Shown here: piece after piece, positions 1 through 5,192 of the stretch
Layout of the letters: every line of letters begins with the position of its first letter
Position numbering within the stretch: position 1 is the first letter of the stretch
Assembly (NCBI GenBank): GCA_030641535.1
Contig: DAOWHG010000116.1
Coordinates: forward strand, 1-9,047
DNA length: 9,047 nucleotides
DNA from: Mycoplasmatota bacterium
Lineage (GTDB): Bacteria; Bacillota_I; Bacilli_A; Izemoplasmatales; Izemoplasmataceae
Direction: 5' to 3'
The notes under the pieces: generated by a model
Seen by the model: only the letters and a program-made list of their open reading frames with translations
What the model was told of the DNA's origin: nothing
Databases searched by the model: none
Made by a program: the position numbers and the translations under genes

Positions 1-28
1 AAAAACGAAGCAAAAAGCTTCGTTTTTT
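1..28 (-). terminator. Intrinsic terminator of the lysine ABC transporter operon
   Basis: Read on the minus strand, an A-rich lead-in is followed by CGAAGC, a TTTTT loop, GCTTCG and then a T-run that reaches the window edge. The 6-bp GC-containing stem extends through flanking A/T pairs. It begins directly after the ATPase stop codon (29-31), so it ends the operon. The plus-strand copy also has a long T-run, so it could work in both directions if a convergent gene lies beyond the window. Confidence 0.85.
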
Positions 29-751
29 TTATGTTTTTAAGAACTTTCTTAATCTAGTATTTGGTGAATTATTGAAAATATAATCAGAAGTATTATCCTC
101 AATAATTACACCTTCATCAATAAAGATTACTCTGTCAGAAACTTCTCTTGCAAAAGACATCTCGTGTGTGACCACTATAAAAGTAATCTCTTTTGAAACT
201 ATGGATTTAATAACCTCAAGTACACCTGAAACCATTTCAGGATCAAGGGAACTTGTAGGTTCATCAAACAGTATAACTTCAGGGTGCATAGCCAATGTTC
301 TGGCTATAGCAACTCTTTGTTTTTGACCACCACTTAAAGTTGTAACATTCCTGTCTGCAAACTCAGTCATTCCAACTTTTTCAAGATAAATAAGTGCTGT
401 TTTAGTTGCTTCTTCTTTGCTTAATTTCATAACTTTGATTTGACCAATTGTACAATTTTCTAAAACGCTCAAATTGTTAAAAAGATTAAACGATTGAAAT
501 ACCATTCCAATTTTTGACCTAATTGCATTTACATTTGTGGTCTGAATTGTTAGATCTTCATCATGAAAATACATATGTCCTGATGTAACAAATTCCAATT
601 GATTAATGCATCTTAAGAGCGTAGATTTACCACTTCCACTTGGACCAATTATTGTCGTAACTGTTCCTTTTGTGAAAGATAGGCTAATATTTTTAAGAAT
701 TTTATTATTTCCAAAATCTTTATTTAGATTTTCTATTTTTACAACTTCCAT
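29..751 (-). CDS. Amino-acid (probably lysine) ABC transporter ATP-binding protein
   Basis: This is the ATPase subunit of a polar amino-acid uptake ABC transporter. It works on the cytoplasmic face and powers import through the permease encoded just upstream. The 240 residues match the usual family length. Visible motifs, in order, are Walker A GPSGSGKST (36-44), the Q-loop glutamine near residue 86 (FQSFNLF), the signature LSGGQ (139-143), Walker B ILFDEP with D163/E164, and the H-loop histidine at 196 (VTHEM). The overall pattern is that of GlnQ/HisP/ArtP-type ATPases. The start is ATG, 3 nt after the permease stop, with GGAGGTG upstream lying inside the permease 3' end. It is the third and last gene of the riboswitch-led operon. 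The ATPase sequence does not show substrate; lysine is inferred from the leader. All catalytic motifs are intact. Confidence 0.95.
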   Translation of the reverse strand: MEVVKIENLNKDFGNNKILKNISLSFTKGTVTTIIGPSGSGKSTLLRCINQLEFVTSGHMYFHDEDLTIQTTNVNAIRSKIGMVFQSFNLFNNLSVLENCTIGQIKVMKLSKEEATKTALIYLEKVGMTEFADRNVTTLSGGQKQRVAIARTLAMHPEVILFDEPTSSLDPEMVSGVLEVIKSIVSKEITFIVVTHEMSFAREVSDRVIFIDEGVIIEDNTSDYIFNNSPNTRLRKFLKT

Positions 752-754
752 CGC

Positions 755-1522
755 CTACACCTCCACTGGAACTGATTGACTAGACAATAGATTTATTTTG
801 AGATTACCATTTGCAAACTTTATCAATATGGTCAATAATCTTGTTGCTATCAATACAATGATTAAATATAAAACAGCAACAATTACAAACGATTCTGTGT
901 ATCTATAGTAAGTTCCTGCAACACTTTTTCCCATGTAAAACAGTTCACTTACTCCTATAACACTTAGCACAGCTGTATCTTTAATATTTACGACAAGTTC
1001 ATTCCCAATCGCTGGTAACATATTCTTAATTGCCTGAGGAAATATAATGTATCTAAATGATTGACCTCTCTTCATTCCTATTGCTCTTGCAGCTTCCATT
1101 TGTCCTTTGTCGATAGCATTAATTCCAGCTCTTATTACTTCTGTTAAATACGCAGCAGTGTTTAATGTAACAATAATAATTCCTGCTAAAAGTATTGGTA
1201 ATCTAAAACCTATCATTGCTAGTCCATAAAAAAATATTGCTGCTTGAACCATCATTGGAGTTCCTCTAAAAAACTCTACATAAGATGTACTCATAAAGAC
1301 ACTTATTCTTTTGTAAATTTTTGTCCACAAAGTATCTTTCGATGTTACTTCTTGAATTCTAAAAATTGAAATCACTAGAGCTAATAACAATCCCAAAATT
1401 GTTCCTGAAATAGAGATTAATAATGTATATTTAATTCCTGTCAAATATAATTCATAGTTATCCTGGAATATATAGATAATACCTCCAACAAAATCTTTTG
1501 GAATACTACCACTTAAAAACAT
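755..1522 (-). CDS. Amino-acid (probably lysine) ABC transporter permease
   Basis: This is the membrane subunit of a His/Glu/Gln/Arg/opine-type (HAAT) amino-acid importer, 255 residues long. Hydrophobic spans are visible near 31-54, 92-106, 108-128 and 210-236, with weaker ones around 180-198. The family marker YVEFFRGTPMM (81-91) is present. So is the EAA loop that contacts the ATPase, EAARAIGMKRGQSFRYIIFP (143-162). The start is ATG, preceded by AAGGTGA that overlaps the stop codon of the binding-protein gene, so translation is probably coupled. It lies between the binding protein (11-nt gap) and the ATPase (3-nt gap). Only one permease is encoded, so the channel is probably a homodimer; that is inference from family architecture. 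Lysine as substrate is inferred from the upstream riboswitch. Confidence 0.94.
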   Translation of the reverse strand: MFLSGSIPKDFVGGIIYIFQDNYELYLTGIKYTLLISISGTILGLLLALVISIFRIQEVTSKDTLWTKIYKRISVFMSTSYVEFFRGTPMMVQAAIFFYGLAMIGFRLPILLAGIIIVTLNTAAYLTEVIRAGINAIDKGQMEAARAIGMKRGQSFRYIIFPQAIKNMLPAIGNELVVNIKDTAVLSVIGVSELFYMGKSVAGTYYRYTESFVIVAVLYLIIVLIATRLLTILIKFANGNLKINLLSSQSVPVEV

Positions 1523-1533
1523 TATTACTCACC

Positions 1534-2334
1534 TTATGGTTGACGAATAAGTGCTTCTGACATCCATTCATTACGTGTTTCATCTGATACTCCATCTAAT
1601 ACATCATTAATGTCTTCAAGAAGATCAGTTTCTTCTTGTCTTACAGCAACACTTACAGAAACATCTGTTTCTGCAACTTCAAATCCATTTTCTCCTAAAC
1701 GAACAATTACAAGCCCTGAATTAGAAGCAACAATACTCTCAGCAACGGGTAATTCAGCTACTAAAGCATCACTTACACCACTTGATACTGAGGCAACAAG
1801 GCTTGGATAATCTGGTAAAGCAGTTTGATGTACTACTCCAGTAATTTGATTAATTAATCCATCTTGTAAAGTACTCATTTGGGCAATGACAGCAGCACCA
1901 CTAAAATCACTTAATAATGTTGCACTACTATAAACTGAATCATCTGCAACAACAAATACTTGCTCACTACGATAATACTCATTAGTAAAACTAACTGTTG
2001 TTGCTCTTTCAGGTGTTGGGCTCATACCAGCAATAATAACATCAATTTCTTCTGATAATAAAGCTGGAATTAATCCATCCCATTCGATTTTTCTAAGTTG
2101 TAACTCCATGTCTAAGCTATCAGCTATATAACTTGCAACTTGAACGTCATAACCATCGCAGTAAGCTTCTACTCCTTCAATTTCCACTGCTTCATCTGAA
2201 TCATTAGATGTAGTCCAATTAAAAGGTGCGTAGTTACATTCCAGTCCAACAACTAACACATTTTCATCTTCTGATTCACATCCACTTAAAAATAATACAA
2301 AACCTACTAACATAATACTTAAAACTCTTCTCAT
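1534..2334 (-). CDS. Lipoprotein substrate-binding protein, amino-acid (probably lysine) ABC transporter
   Basis: This is an extracellular solute-binding protein of family 3, anchored as a lipoprotein, that hands an amino acid to the permease. The N-terminus is a lipoprotein signal: two Arg, a hydrophobic core, then lipobox LSGC with the modified Cys at 19. The mature part opens with VGLECNYAPFNW (29-40), then GYDVQVASYIADSLDMEL (61-78) and IAGMSPTPERATTVSF (101-116), whose Arg normally binds the ligand carboxylate. Total length is 266, usual for the family. The mature protein is strikingly acidic: by my count about 47 Asp/Glu against 8 Lys/Arg, with a single Lys. Cys33 and Cys59 could form a disulphide. 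ATG lies 7 nt after GGAGGA. It is the first gene behind the lysine riboswitch, which is the main reason for naming lysine; arginine or another basic amino acid remains possible. Confidence 0.93.
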   Translation of the reverse strand: MRRVLSIMLVGFVLFLSGCESEDENVLVVGLECNYAPFNWTTSNDSDEAVEIEGVEAYCDGYDVQVASYIADSLDMELQLRKIEWDGLIPALLSEEIDVIIAGMSPTPERATTVSFTNEYYRSEQVFVVADDSVYSSATLLSDFSGAAVIAQMSTLQDGLINQITGVVHQTALPDYPSLVASVSSGVSDALVAELPVAESIVASNSGLVIVRLGENGFEVAETDVSVSVAVRQEETDLLEDINDVLDGVSDETRNEWMSEALIRQP

Positions 2335-2341
2335 TTTTCTA

Positions 2342-2347
2342 TCCTCC
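2342..2347 (-). promoter_or_regulatory. Shine-Dalgarno of the substrate-binding protein gene
   Basis: GGAGGA lies 7 nt before the ATG at 2332-2334 and just downstream of the riboswitch terminator. Because it is outside the terminator hairpin, it is not sequestered by it. Control is therefore probably transcriptional rather than translational. Confidence 0.85.
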
Positions 2348-2359
2348 GATTTTTTTTCA

Positions 2360-2385
2360 TAAAAAAAAAGCGTCGTCGGACACTT
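2360..2385 (-). terminator. Riboswitch-controlled intrinsic terminator
   Basis: On the minus strand AAGTGTC, loop CGAC, GACGCTT forms a 7-bp stem (one G-U) followed by an unbroken T-run. It lies between the lysine aptamer and the first gene of the transporter operon, where an expression platform is expected. Its 5' arm (2379-2384, AGTGTC) can instead pair with GGCGCT at 2412-2417, which overlaps the 3' side of aptamer helix P1. That gives a simple ligand-dependent choice between antiterminator and terminator. Confidence 0.9.
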
Positions 2386-2407
2386 AAATATTTACAATAA
2401 AGTAACT

Positions 2408-2563
2408 ACTTAGCGCCACTACTTTCGTAGGAGTGTTATGGATGTTCTCCATAATCCCATATTAATTATATGTCTATAATTAACATTCGGCGATGGTTGC
2501 CTTTCGTATGCTTCGTAGTCTACCGACTTCGCATATTACTCATCTGCATCGCAGCCTCTAAAT
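2408..2563 (-). promoter_or_regulatory. Lysine riboswitch (L box) aptamer
   Basis: The minus strand carries the conserved lysine-aptamer blocks in order. AGAGGCTGCGATG is followed by CAGATGAGTA, the loop E/kink-turn region. After the P2 arm come CGAAAGG and then CATCGCCGAA. GCGATG pairs perfectly with CATCGC, closing P2. P3 is TTAATTATA/TATAATTAA. P4 is TTATGGA-GAACA-TCCATAA. P5 is CTAC-GAAA-GTAG, with a GNRA tetraloop as in known structures. P1 is ATTTAG (2558-2563) with CTAAGT (2408-2413). This five-helix layout and the junction sequences match the class that binds L-lysine and represses lysine synthesis or transport genes. A promoter sits just upstream and a terminator just downstream. Helix ends are read by eye and may be off by a few bases. 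Confidence 0.94.
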
Positions 2564-2578
2564 TTTTATGATAAACGA

Positions 2579-2607
2579 ATTTTAACAAATTTAAATAATT
2601 TAGTCAA
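2579..2607 (-). promoter_or_regulatory. Promoter of the lysine transporter operon
   Basis: On the minus strand TTGACT (2602-2607) and TAAAAT (2579-2584) are separated by exactly 17 nt, a strong match to a housekeeping sigma-70/sigma-A promoter. Transcription would start near 2572, just before the first helix of the lysine aptamer, so the whole riboswitch is transcribed. The preceding gene is closed off by a terminator at 2642-2672. Confidence 0.85.
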
Positions 2608-2641
2608 TGAAAAAATTAATGTAAGTGTTTTTATAAAAAAT

Positions 2642-2672
2642 AAAAAAAAGTAAACAAATAGCTTTGTTTACT
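2642..2672 (-). terminator. Intrinsic terminator after the VOC-family gene
   Basis: On the minus strand AGTAAACAAA, loop GCTA, TTTGTTTACT forms a perfect 10-bp stem followed by a T-run. It begins 3 nt after the TAG stop of the VOC gene (2676-2678), so it insulates that gene from the lysine operon promoter downstream. Confidence 0.92.
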
Positions 2673-2675
2673 CCT

Positions 2676-3068
2676 CTATCCTATTTTAGAAAAATCTTTT
2701 ATTTCTTCTTCAATCATTGCTCTATATTCTTTTTCATTTGGTTTCCATAATTCTATTACATTACCCAAGATGTCCTCTATTTGGGCAAAATCTCCGTATG
2801 GATATTTTTCTATCTCTTGTACTACCTTAACTCCCTTACTCTTTAATTGGTCGAGCATCTCCTCTAAATTATCAACAGTGAAGTTAATAATTGCAGATCT
2901 TGCTGATTTTCTTTTAAATGTTAATAGAGTAAGTTGATTTCCAACAATGTAATTAACTCCATATTCGCTTACCTTTACATTTAAAACATCCCTGTACCAT
3001 TTTAGTAATTTATCAGTATCTCCCTCTAAATTCAAGAATATACCACCAATACCGTTTATTTTAGCCAC
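2676..3068 (-). CDS. VOC (glyoxalase/bleomycin-resistance fold) family protein, function unknown
   Basis: A 130-residue protein with one vicinal-oxygen-chelate domain made of two beta-alpha-beta-beta-beta halves. The first half starts at GIGGIFLNL (6-14) with the helix DKLLKWYRDVLNVKV. The second starts at SAIINFTVDNLEEMLDQLKSKGVKV (58-82) and ends with YGDFAQIEDILGNVIELWKP (91-110). Glu106 in IELW is the usual C-terminal metal ligand, but the first strand lacks the His common in metal-dependent glyoxalase I. Substrate and metal dependence are therefore open, and a glyoxalase I name is not justified. The start is GTG, supported by AGAGGTGA 4 nt upstream (3073-3080) and by the domain beginning immediately; no upstream ATG fits. 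It is a single gene between two terminators. The enzyme could act in the cytoplasm on a small molecule or as a sequestering protein. Confidence 0.85.
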   Translation of the reverse strand: MAKINGIGGIFLNLEGDTDKLLKWYRDVLNVKVSEYGVNYIVGNQLTLLTFKRKSARSAIINFTVDNLEEMLDQLKSKGVKVVQEIEKYPYGDFAQIEDILGNVIELWKPNEKEYRAMIEEEIKDFSKIG

Positions 3069-3072
3069 TTAA

Positions 3073-3080
3073 TCACCTCT
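3073..3080 (-). promoter_or_regulatory. Shine-Dalgarno deciding the GTG start of the VOC gene
   Basis: AGAGGTGA stands 4 nt before a GTG codon (3066-3068) from which the VOC domain is in frame. No ATG is placed suitably, so GTG is taken as the start. Confidence 0.75.
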
Positions 3081-3088
3081 AATTTATG

Positions 3089-3114
3089 ATAATACAATTT
3101 GTAAATTTATTATA
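3089..3114 (-). promoter_or_regulatory. Weak candidate -10 elements for the VOC gene
   Basis: Two -10-like hexamers lie on the minus strand before the VOC gene: TATAAT (3109-3114) and TATTAT (3089-3094). Neither has a good -35 at 16-18 nt; the expected place for the first overlaps the yneF terminator. Either could be used weakly, or the gene may rely partly on read-through from yneF. Confidence 0.3.
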
Positions 3115-3125
3115 ATTTCTATAAA

Positions 3126-3150
3126 ATAAAAAACCTCCCAAAGGAGGTAT
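3126..3150 (-). terminator. Intrinsic terminator after yneF-like gene
   Basis: On the minus strand ACCTCC, loop TTTG, GGAGGT is a 6-bp GC-rich stem followed by TTTTTTATTTT. A/T pairs on both sides extend it, so it may stop transcription in either direction. It lies 4 nt after the stop codon of the YneF-type gene. Confidence 0.88.
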
Positions 3151-3154
3151 TTTT

Positions 3155-3370
3155 TTATTTTGCTTGATCCATTGATTGCATTACTTGTCTAACTTGTTTT
3201 TCGGAAGGCTTTCTTCCCATTTGCATCATCATAGCTCTAATCATATTCTCACTCACAGGTGGGTTTTCTCTTAGATATTTTTTAAAGTATCTTTGTGATA
3301 AAAAGAATCCTATAATTGCCCCTACTAATAATGCTGCAACTATTAATACTATAATTAACCATGTATCCAT
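3155..3370 (-). CDS. yneF: YneF/UPF0154 family small membrane protein
   Basis: A 71-residue protein of the UPF0154 (YneF) family, whose biochemical role is unknown. One hydrophobic span covers roughly residues 4-25 (LIIVLIVAALLVGAIIGFFLS). It is followed by the basic stretch QRYFKKYLRENPP, which should sit on the cytoplasmic side by the positive-inside rule. The soluble tail has the family pattern SENMIRAMMMQMGRKPSEKQVRQVMQSM, rich in Met and Gln. Length and order match the family, which is typically just over 70 residues in Bacilli and relatives. ATG lies 6 nt downstream of AAGGAGT (3377-3383). The gene has its own likely promoter and a terminator, so it is probably monocistronic. Its presence supports a low-GC Gram-positive or Mollicutes-related host. 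Confidence 0.92.
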   Translation of the reverse strand: MDTWLIIVLIVAALLVGAIIGFFLSQRYFKKYLRENPPVSENMIRAMMMQMGRKPSEKQVRQVMQSMDQAK

Positions 3371-3399
3371 AATCTCACTCCTTAATTAATCTCTATATT

Positions 3400-3428
3400 A
3401 TTTTACAAGAATATCGCAATAAAAACAA
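3400..3428 (-). promoter_or_regulatory. Candidate promoter of the yneF-like gene
   Basis: On the minus strand TTGTTT (3423-3428) and TAAAAT (3400-3405) are 17 nt apart, about 30 nt before the start codon. An alternative pair, TTGCGA with TATAGA at 16 nt, overlaps it. This promoter is divergent from the ferredoxin promoter at 3508-3536, with about 80 bp between their -35 boxes. Confidence 0.55.
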
Positions 3429-3507
3429 GATAATTATTTTTTTCCTACTAATAAAAAGTAGAACACAGCAATCTAATTATAAAAATGATATTATTTTCAA
3501 AAAAATA

Positions 3508-3536
3508 TTTACATTTATGGCATTATCTAATACAAT
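3508..3536 (+). promoter_or_regulatory. Promoter of the ferredoxin gene
   Basis: TTTACA (3508-3513) and TACAAT (3531-3536) are separated by exactly 17 nt, close to the housekeeping consensus. Transcription should start near 3543, giving a leader of about 30 nt that contains a full AAGGAGGT Shine-Dalgarno (3559-3566). No operator or leader structure is evident. Confidence 0.82.
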
Positions 3537-3574
3537 GTATATGAATTATACTTGTTAGAAGGAGGTACAATATA

Positions 3575-3742
3575 ATGCCAAGAAGAATTAGTGAAGATTG
3601 TATAGCATGTGCTGCATGTGTTGCAGAATGCCCAGTGGACTGTATTGCTGAAGGAGCTATCTTTGTAATCGATGAAGATGAATGTATCGATTGTGGAGCT
3701 TGTGAGCCAGTTTGCCCAGTAGAAGCAATTTCTGAAGTATAA
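3575..3742 (+). CDS. 2[4Fe-4S] ferredoxin
   Basis: A 55-residue bacterial (clostridial-type) ferredoxin, a cytoplasmic electron carrier with two [4Fe-4S] clusters. The first binding set is C9-x2-C12-x2-C15-x3-C19-P and the second is C37-x2-C40-x2-C43-x3-C47-P. As in known ferredoxins, the last Cys of each set probably ligates the other cluster. The two halves are pseudo-repeats (CPVDCI and CPVEAI). An extra Cys23 stands where the family usually has a small residue, and the common Gly before the third Cys is Ala in the first half but Gly in the second. ATG follows AAGGAGGT at 8 nt, behind a strong promoter, and the gene ends in a shared terminator, so it is monocistronic and probably well expressed. 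Likely partners are pyruvate:ferredoxin oxidoreductase or hydrogenases, but none lie in this window. Confidence 0.95.
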   Translation: MPRRISEDCIACAACVAECPVDCIAEGAIFVIDEDECIDCGACEPVCPVEAISEV

Positions 3743-3771
3743 AAAAAAAAGAGGTTTAACTCTTTTTTTTA
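3741..3771. terminator. Shared bidirectional terminator between ferredoxin and nif3-like gene
   Basis: An A-run, GAG, a six-base loop, CTC and a T-run give a hairpin with a tract of T on either strand's 3' side. It fills the 26 nt between the converging ferredoxin stop (3740-3742) and the nif3-like stop (3769-3771), and its arms run into both stop codons. The GC core is only 3 bp, so strength depends on the A/T arms. Confidence 0.75.
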
Positions 3772-4542
3772 TACAAATTTATAAGGGTTAGTATTAATTT
3801 TACTAATAAGAATGTTGGAAGTAATTCCAGCATTTTTTAATACATTTTTTAGCTCATACACAAAGAATTTTTCAATATTATGTCCAATATCGAGTGCGTT
3901 TAAACCAATAGCTAATACATCATGGGCAACATGATAAGACAAATCACCTGTGACATATAAGTCAGCACCCATTCTTTTAGCATTATAAATATTACTAGAT
4001 CCACTTCCTCCAGAGATAGCAATCTTAGAAACTGGAACATTCATATCTCCAATAAATCTAGCGTTATCCACTTTAAATGTGTCTTTAACAAACTTAATAC
4101 AATCTTTCATACTCATTTTACCAACTTCACCGATTCTTCCTAAACCCTCAGAATCAGTAGTATAATCTAATATTTCTTGTTTCTTCAAATCAAGCATATT
4201 AGCAAGGATTAAATTCATCCCTTGATTACTTATATCAAAATTGGTATGTGCAACATATAGTGTAATTCCGTTCTTAATTAGTTTCTCGATTAACATTCCT
4301 TTATAGGTGTCAGTATTTATACTCTTAATTGGTGAGAAAATTAAGGGATGATGAACAATTATCAAATCAACATTCTCGGCAATTGCTTCATCAATTACTT
4401 CTTTAGTTAAGTCCAAAGATAGTAAAATTGTGTTAATATCCTTATTCATCGTTCCAATTTGTAACCCTACATTATCCCATTCGTATGCTAAATCACGTGG
4501 GTAAAATGATTCGAATATTTTTTTAATATCTATTCCATTCAT
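3769..4542 (-). CDS. Nif3-like (DUF34/YqfO-type) dinuclear metal protein
   Basis: A 257-residue member of the Nif3/DUF34 family, often labelled 'GTP cyclohydrolase 1 type 2 homolog'; its physiological role is not settled. The expected dimetal ligands are visible: His64-His65 in VHHPLIF, Asp103 in AHTNFD, and His221/Glu224 in GHNIEKF. TGDLSYHVAHD (198-208), also typical of the family, lies between them. This is the compact form; the Bacillus YqfO protein is longer because of an inserted domain that is absent here. The ATG overlaps the trmK stop as ATGA and has a good AGGAGG about 8 nt upstream. It is the last gene of the glyS-dnaG-rpoD-trmK operon. The trmK-nif3 pairing is conserved in many low-GC Gram-positives, which suggests a functional link that is still unproven. 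Confidence 0.92.
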   Translation of the reverse strand: MNGIDIKKIFESFYPRDLAYEWDNVGLQIGTMNKDINTILLSLDLTKEVIDEAIAENVDLIIVHHPLIFSPIKSINTDTYKGMLIEKLIKNGITLYVAHTNFDISNQGMNLILANMLDLKKQEILDYTTDSEGLGRIGEVGKMSMKDCIKFVKDTFKVDNARFIGDMNVPVSKIAISGGSGSSNIYNAKRMGADLYVTGDLSYHVAHDVLAIGLNALDIGHNIEKFFVYELKNVLKNAGITSNILISKINTNPYKFV

Positions 4543-5192
4543 TTTAAAGCCTCCTCTAAAAGAACAATACGCGCTTTAATCGCAATCCTTCTATCAACTA
4601 AAGAAATACTTAATAACAACTTATTTAATCTTTCTAATTCTTCCTCAATTCTTTTTACAAAGAAATGAGATTTTTCTTTTAGATTAACTGGTCCAAAAAC
4701 TATTTGAAGTTGAGTGTACTCAACAGTTCCAGGTTCAATAATTATCATATCGTAATACTTGCCTCTATCGTTAATTATAAGTTCATCAACGATGTAGTAC
4801 CCTATCTCATAAAGAATCTCTCTAATCGAATCTGGGTCATTGTTAGGTTGTAAAATAAATCTTTTTACATTTTTTAAACTATGATTGAGAAGAATGTTTC
4901 TAATAAGACTTCCACCCATACCTGCAATTACAACAACGTCCACCTTATCATCAAGTGAGTTTAATCCGTCACTTAATAAAACTTTTATTTTACTAGCAAA
5001 ATCACTATTTTTCACATTATTATATGCTATAGCAAAAGGACCAACTTTATTATCAATTGCAAGTGCCTCAGAAACAAATCCTGACTCAACTGCAGCGATA
5101 GGAAGTAGTGCGTGGTCAGTACCAACATCAGCTAACTTATTAAAGCCTTGAGTAAATTTTAAACAGCTAGATAATCTTTTAGATAATGGCAC
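4539..5192 (-). CDS. trmK: tRNA (adenine(22)-N(1))-methyltransferase TrmK
   Basis: This enzyme methylates N1 of adenine 22 in the D-arm of tRNAs, using S-adenosylmethionine, in the cytoplasm. The 217 residues begin with LSKRL and continue into the SAM-binding motif ADVGTDHALLPI (21-32), then LLSDGLNSL, IAGMGGSLI, the catalytic-type LQPNNDPDSIRE, and a C-terminal helical region rich in Lys/Glu. These match TrmK (YqfN) in order and length. The start is taken as GTG at 5190-5192: the family begins a few residues before LSKRL, and no ATG is available there. The GTG shares one base with the rpoD stop (TAGTG), and no strong Shine-Dalgarno precedes it, so translation probably depends on ribosomes finishing rpoD. 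It ends in TGA that overlaps the nif3-like start. Confidence 0.93.
   Translation of the reverse strand: MPLSKRLSSCLKFTQGFNKLADVGTDHALLPIAAVESGFVSEALAIDNKVGPFAIAYNNVKNSDFASKIKVLLSDGLNSLDDKVDVVVIAGMGGSLIRNILLNHSLKNVKRFILQPNNDPDSIREILYEIGYYIVDELIINDRGKYYDMIIIEPGTVEYTQLQIVFGPVNLKEKSHFFVKRIEEELERLNKLLLSISLVDRRIAIKARIVLLEEALK

Noticed and set aside
1610..1810. Plus-strand open frame of 66 codons opposite the binding-protein gene.
   Set aside because: It is antisense to a clearly conserved gene, has Ser/Thr-rich low-complexity composition, and lacks a ribosome site or recognisable domain.
2331..2360. A nine-codon open frame (MKKNRRIEK) just after the riboswitch terminator that ends in TGA overlapping the binding-protein ATG, a possible leader peptide.
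   Set aside because: It is preceded by a run of U with no Shine-Dalgarno, and it contains the Shine-Dalgarno of the next gene. It has only three Lys among nine codons and follows the terminator, so it cannot act as an attenuator. Best read as chance.
3445..3461. Inverted repeat CTACT / AGTAG between the divergent yneF-like and ferredoxin promoters, considered as an operator or terminator.
   Set aside because: The stem is only 5 bp with a 7-nt loop and no T-run on the correct side. It does not overlap either promoter core, so it is not distinguishable from chance in AT-rich DNA.
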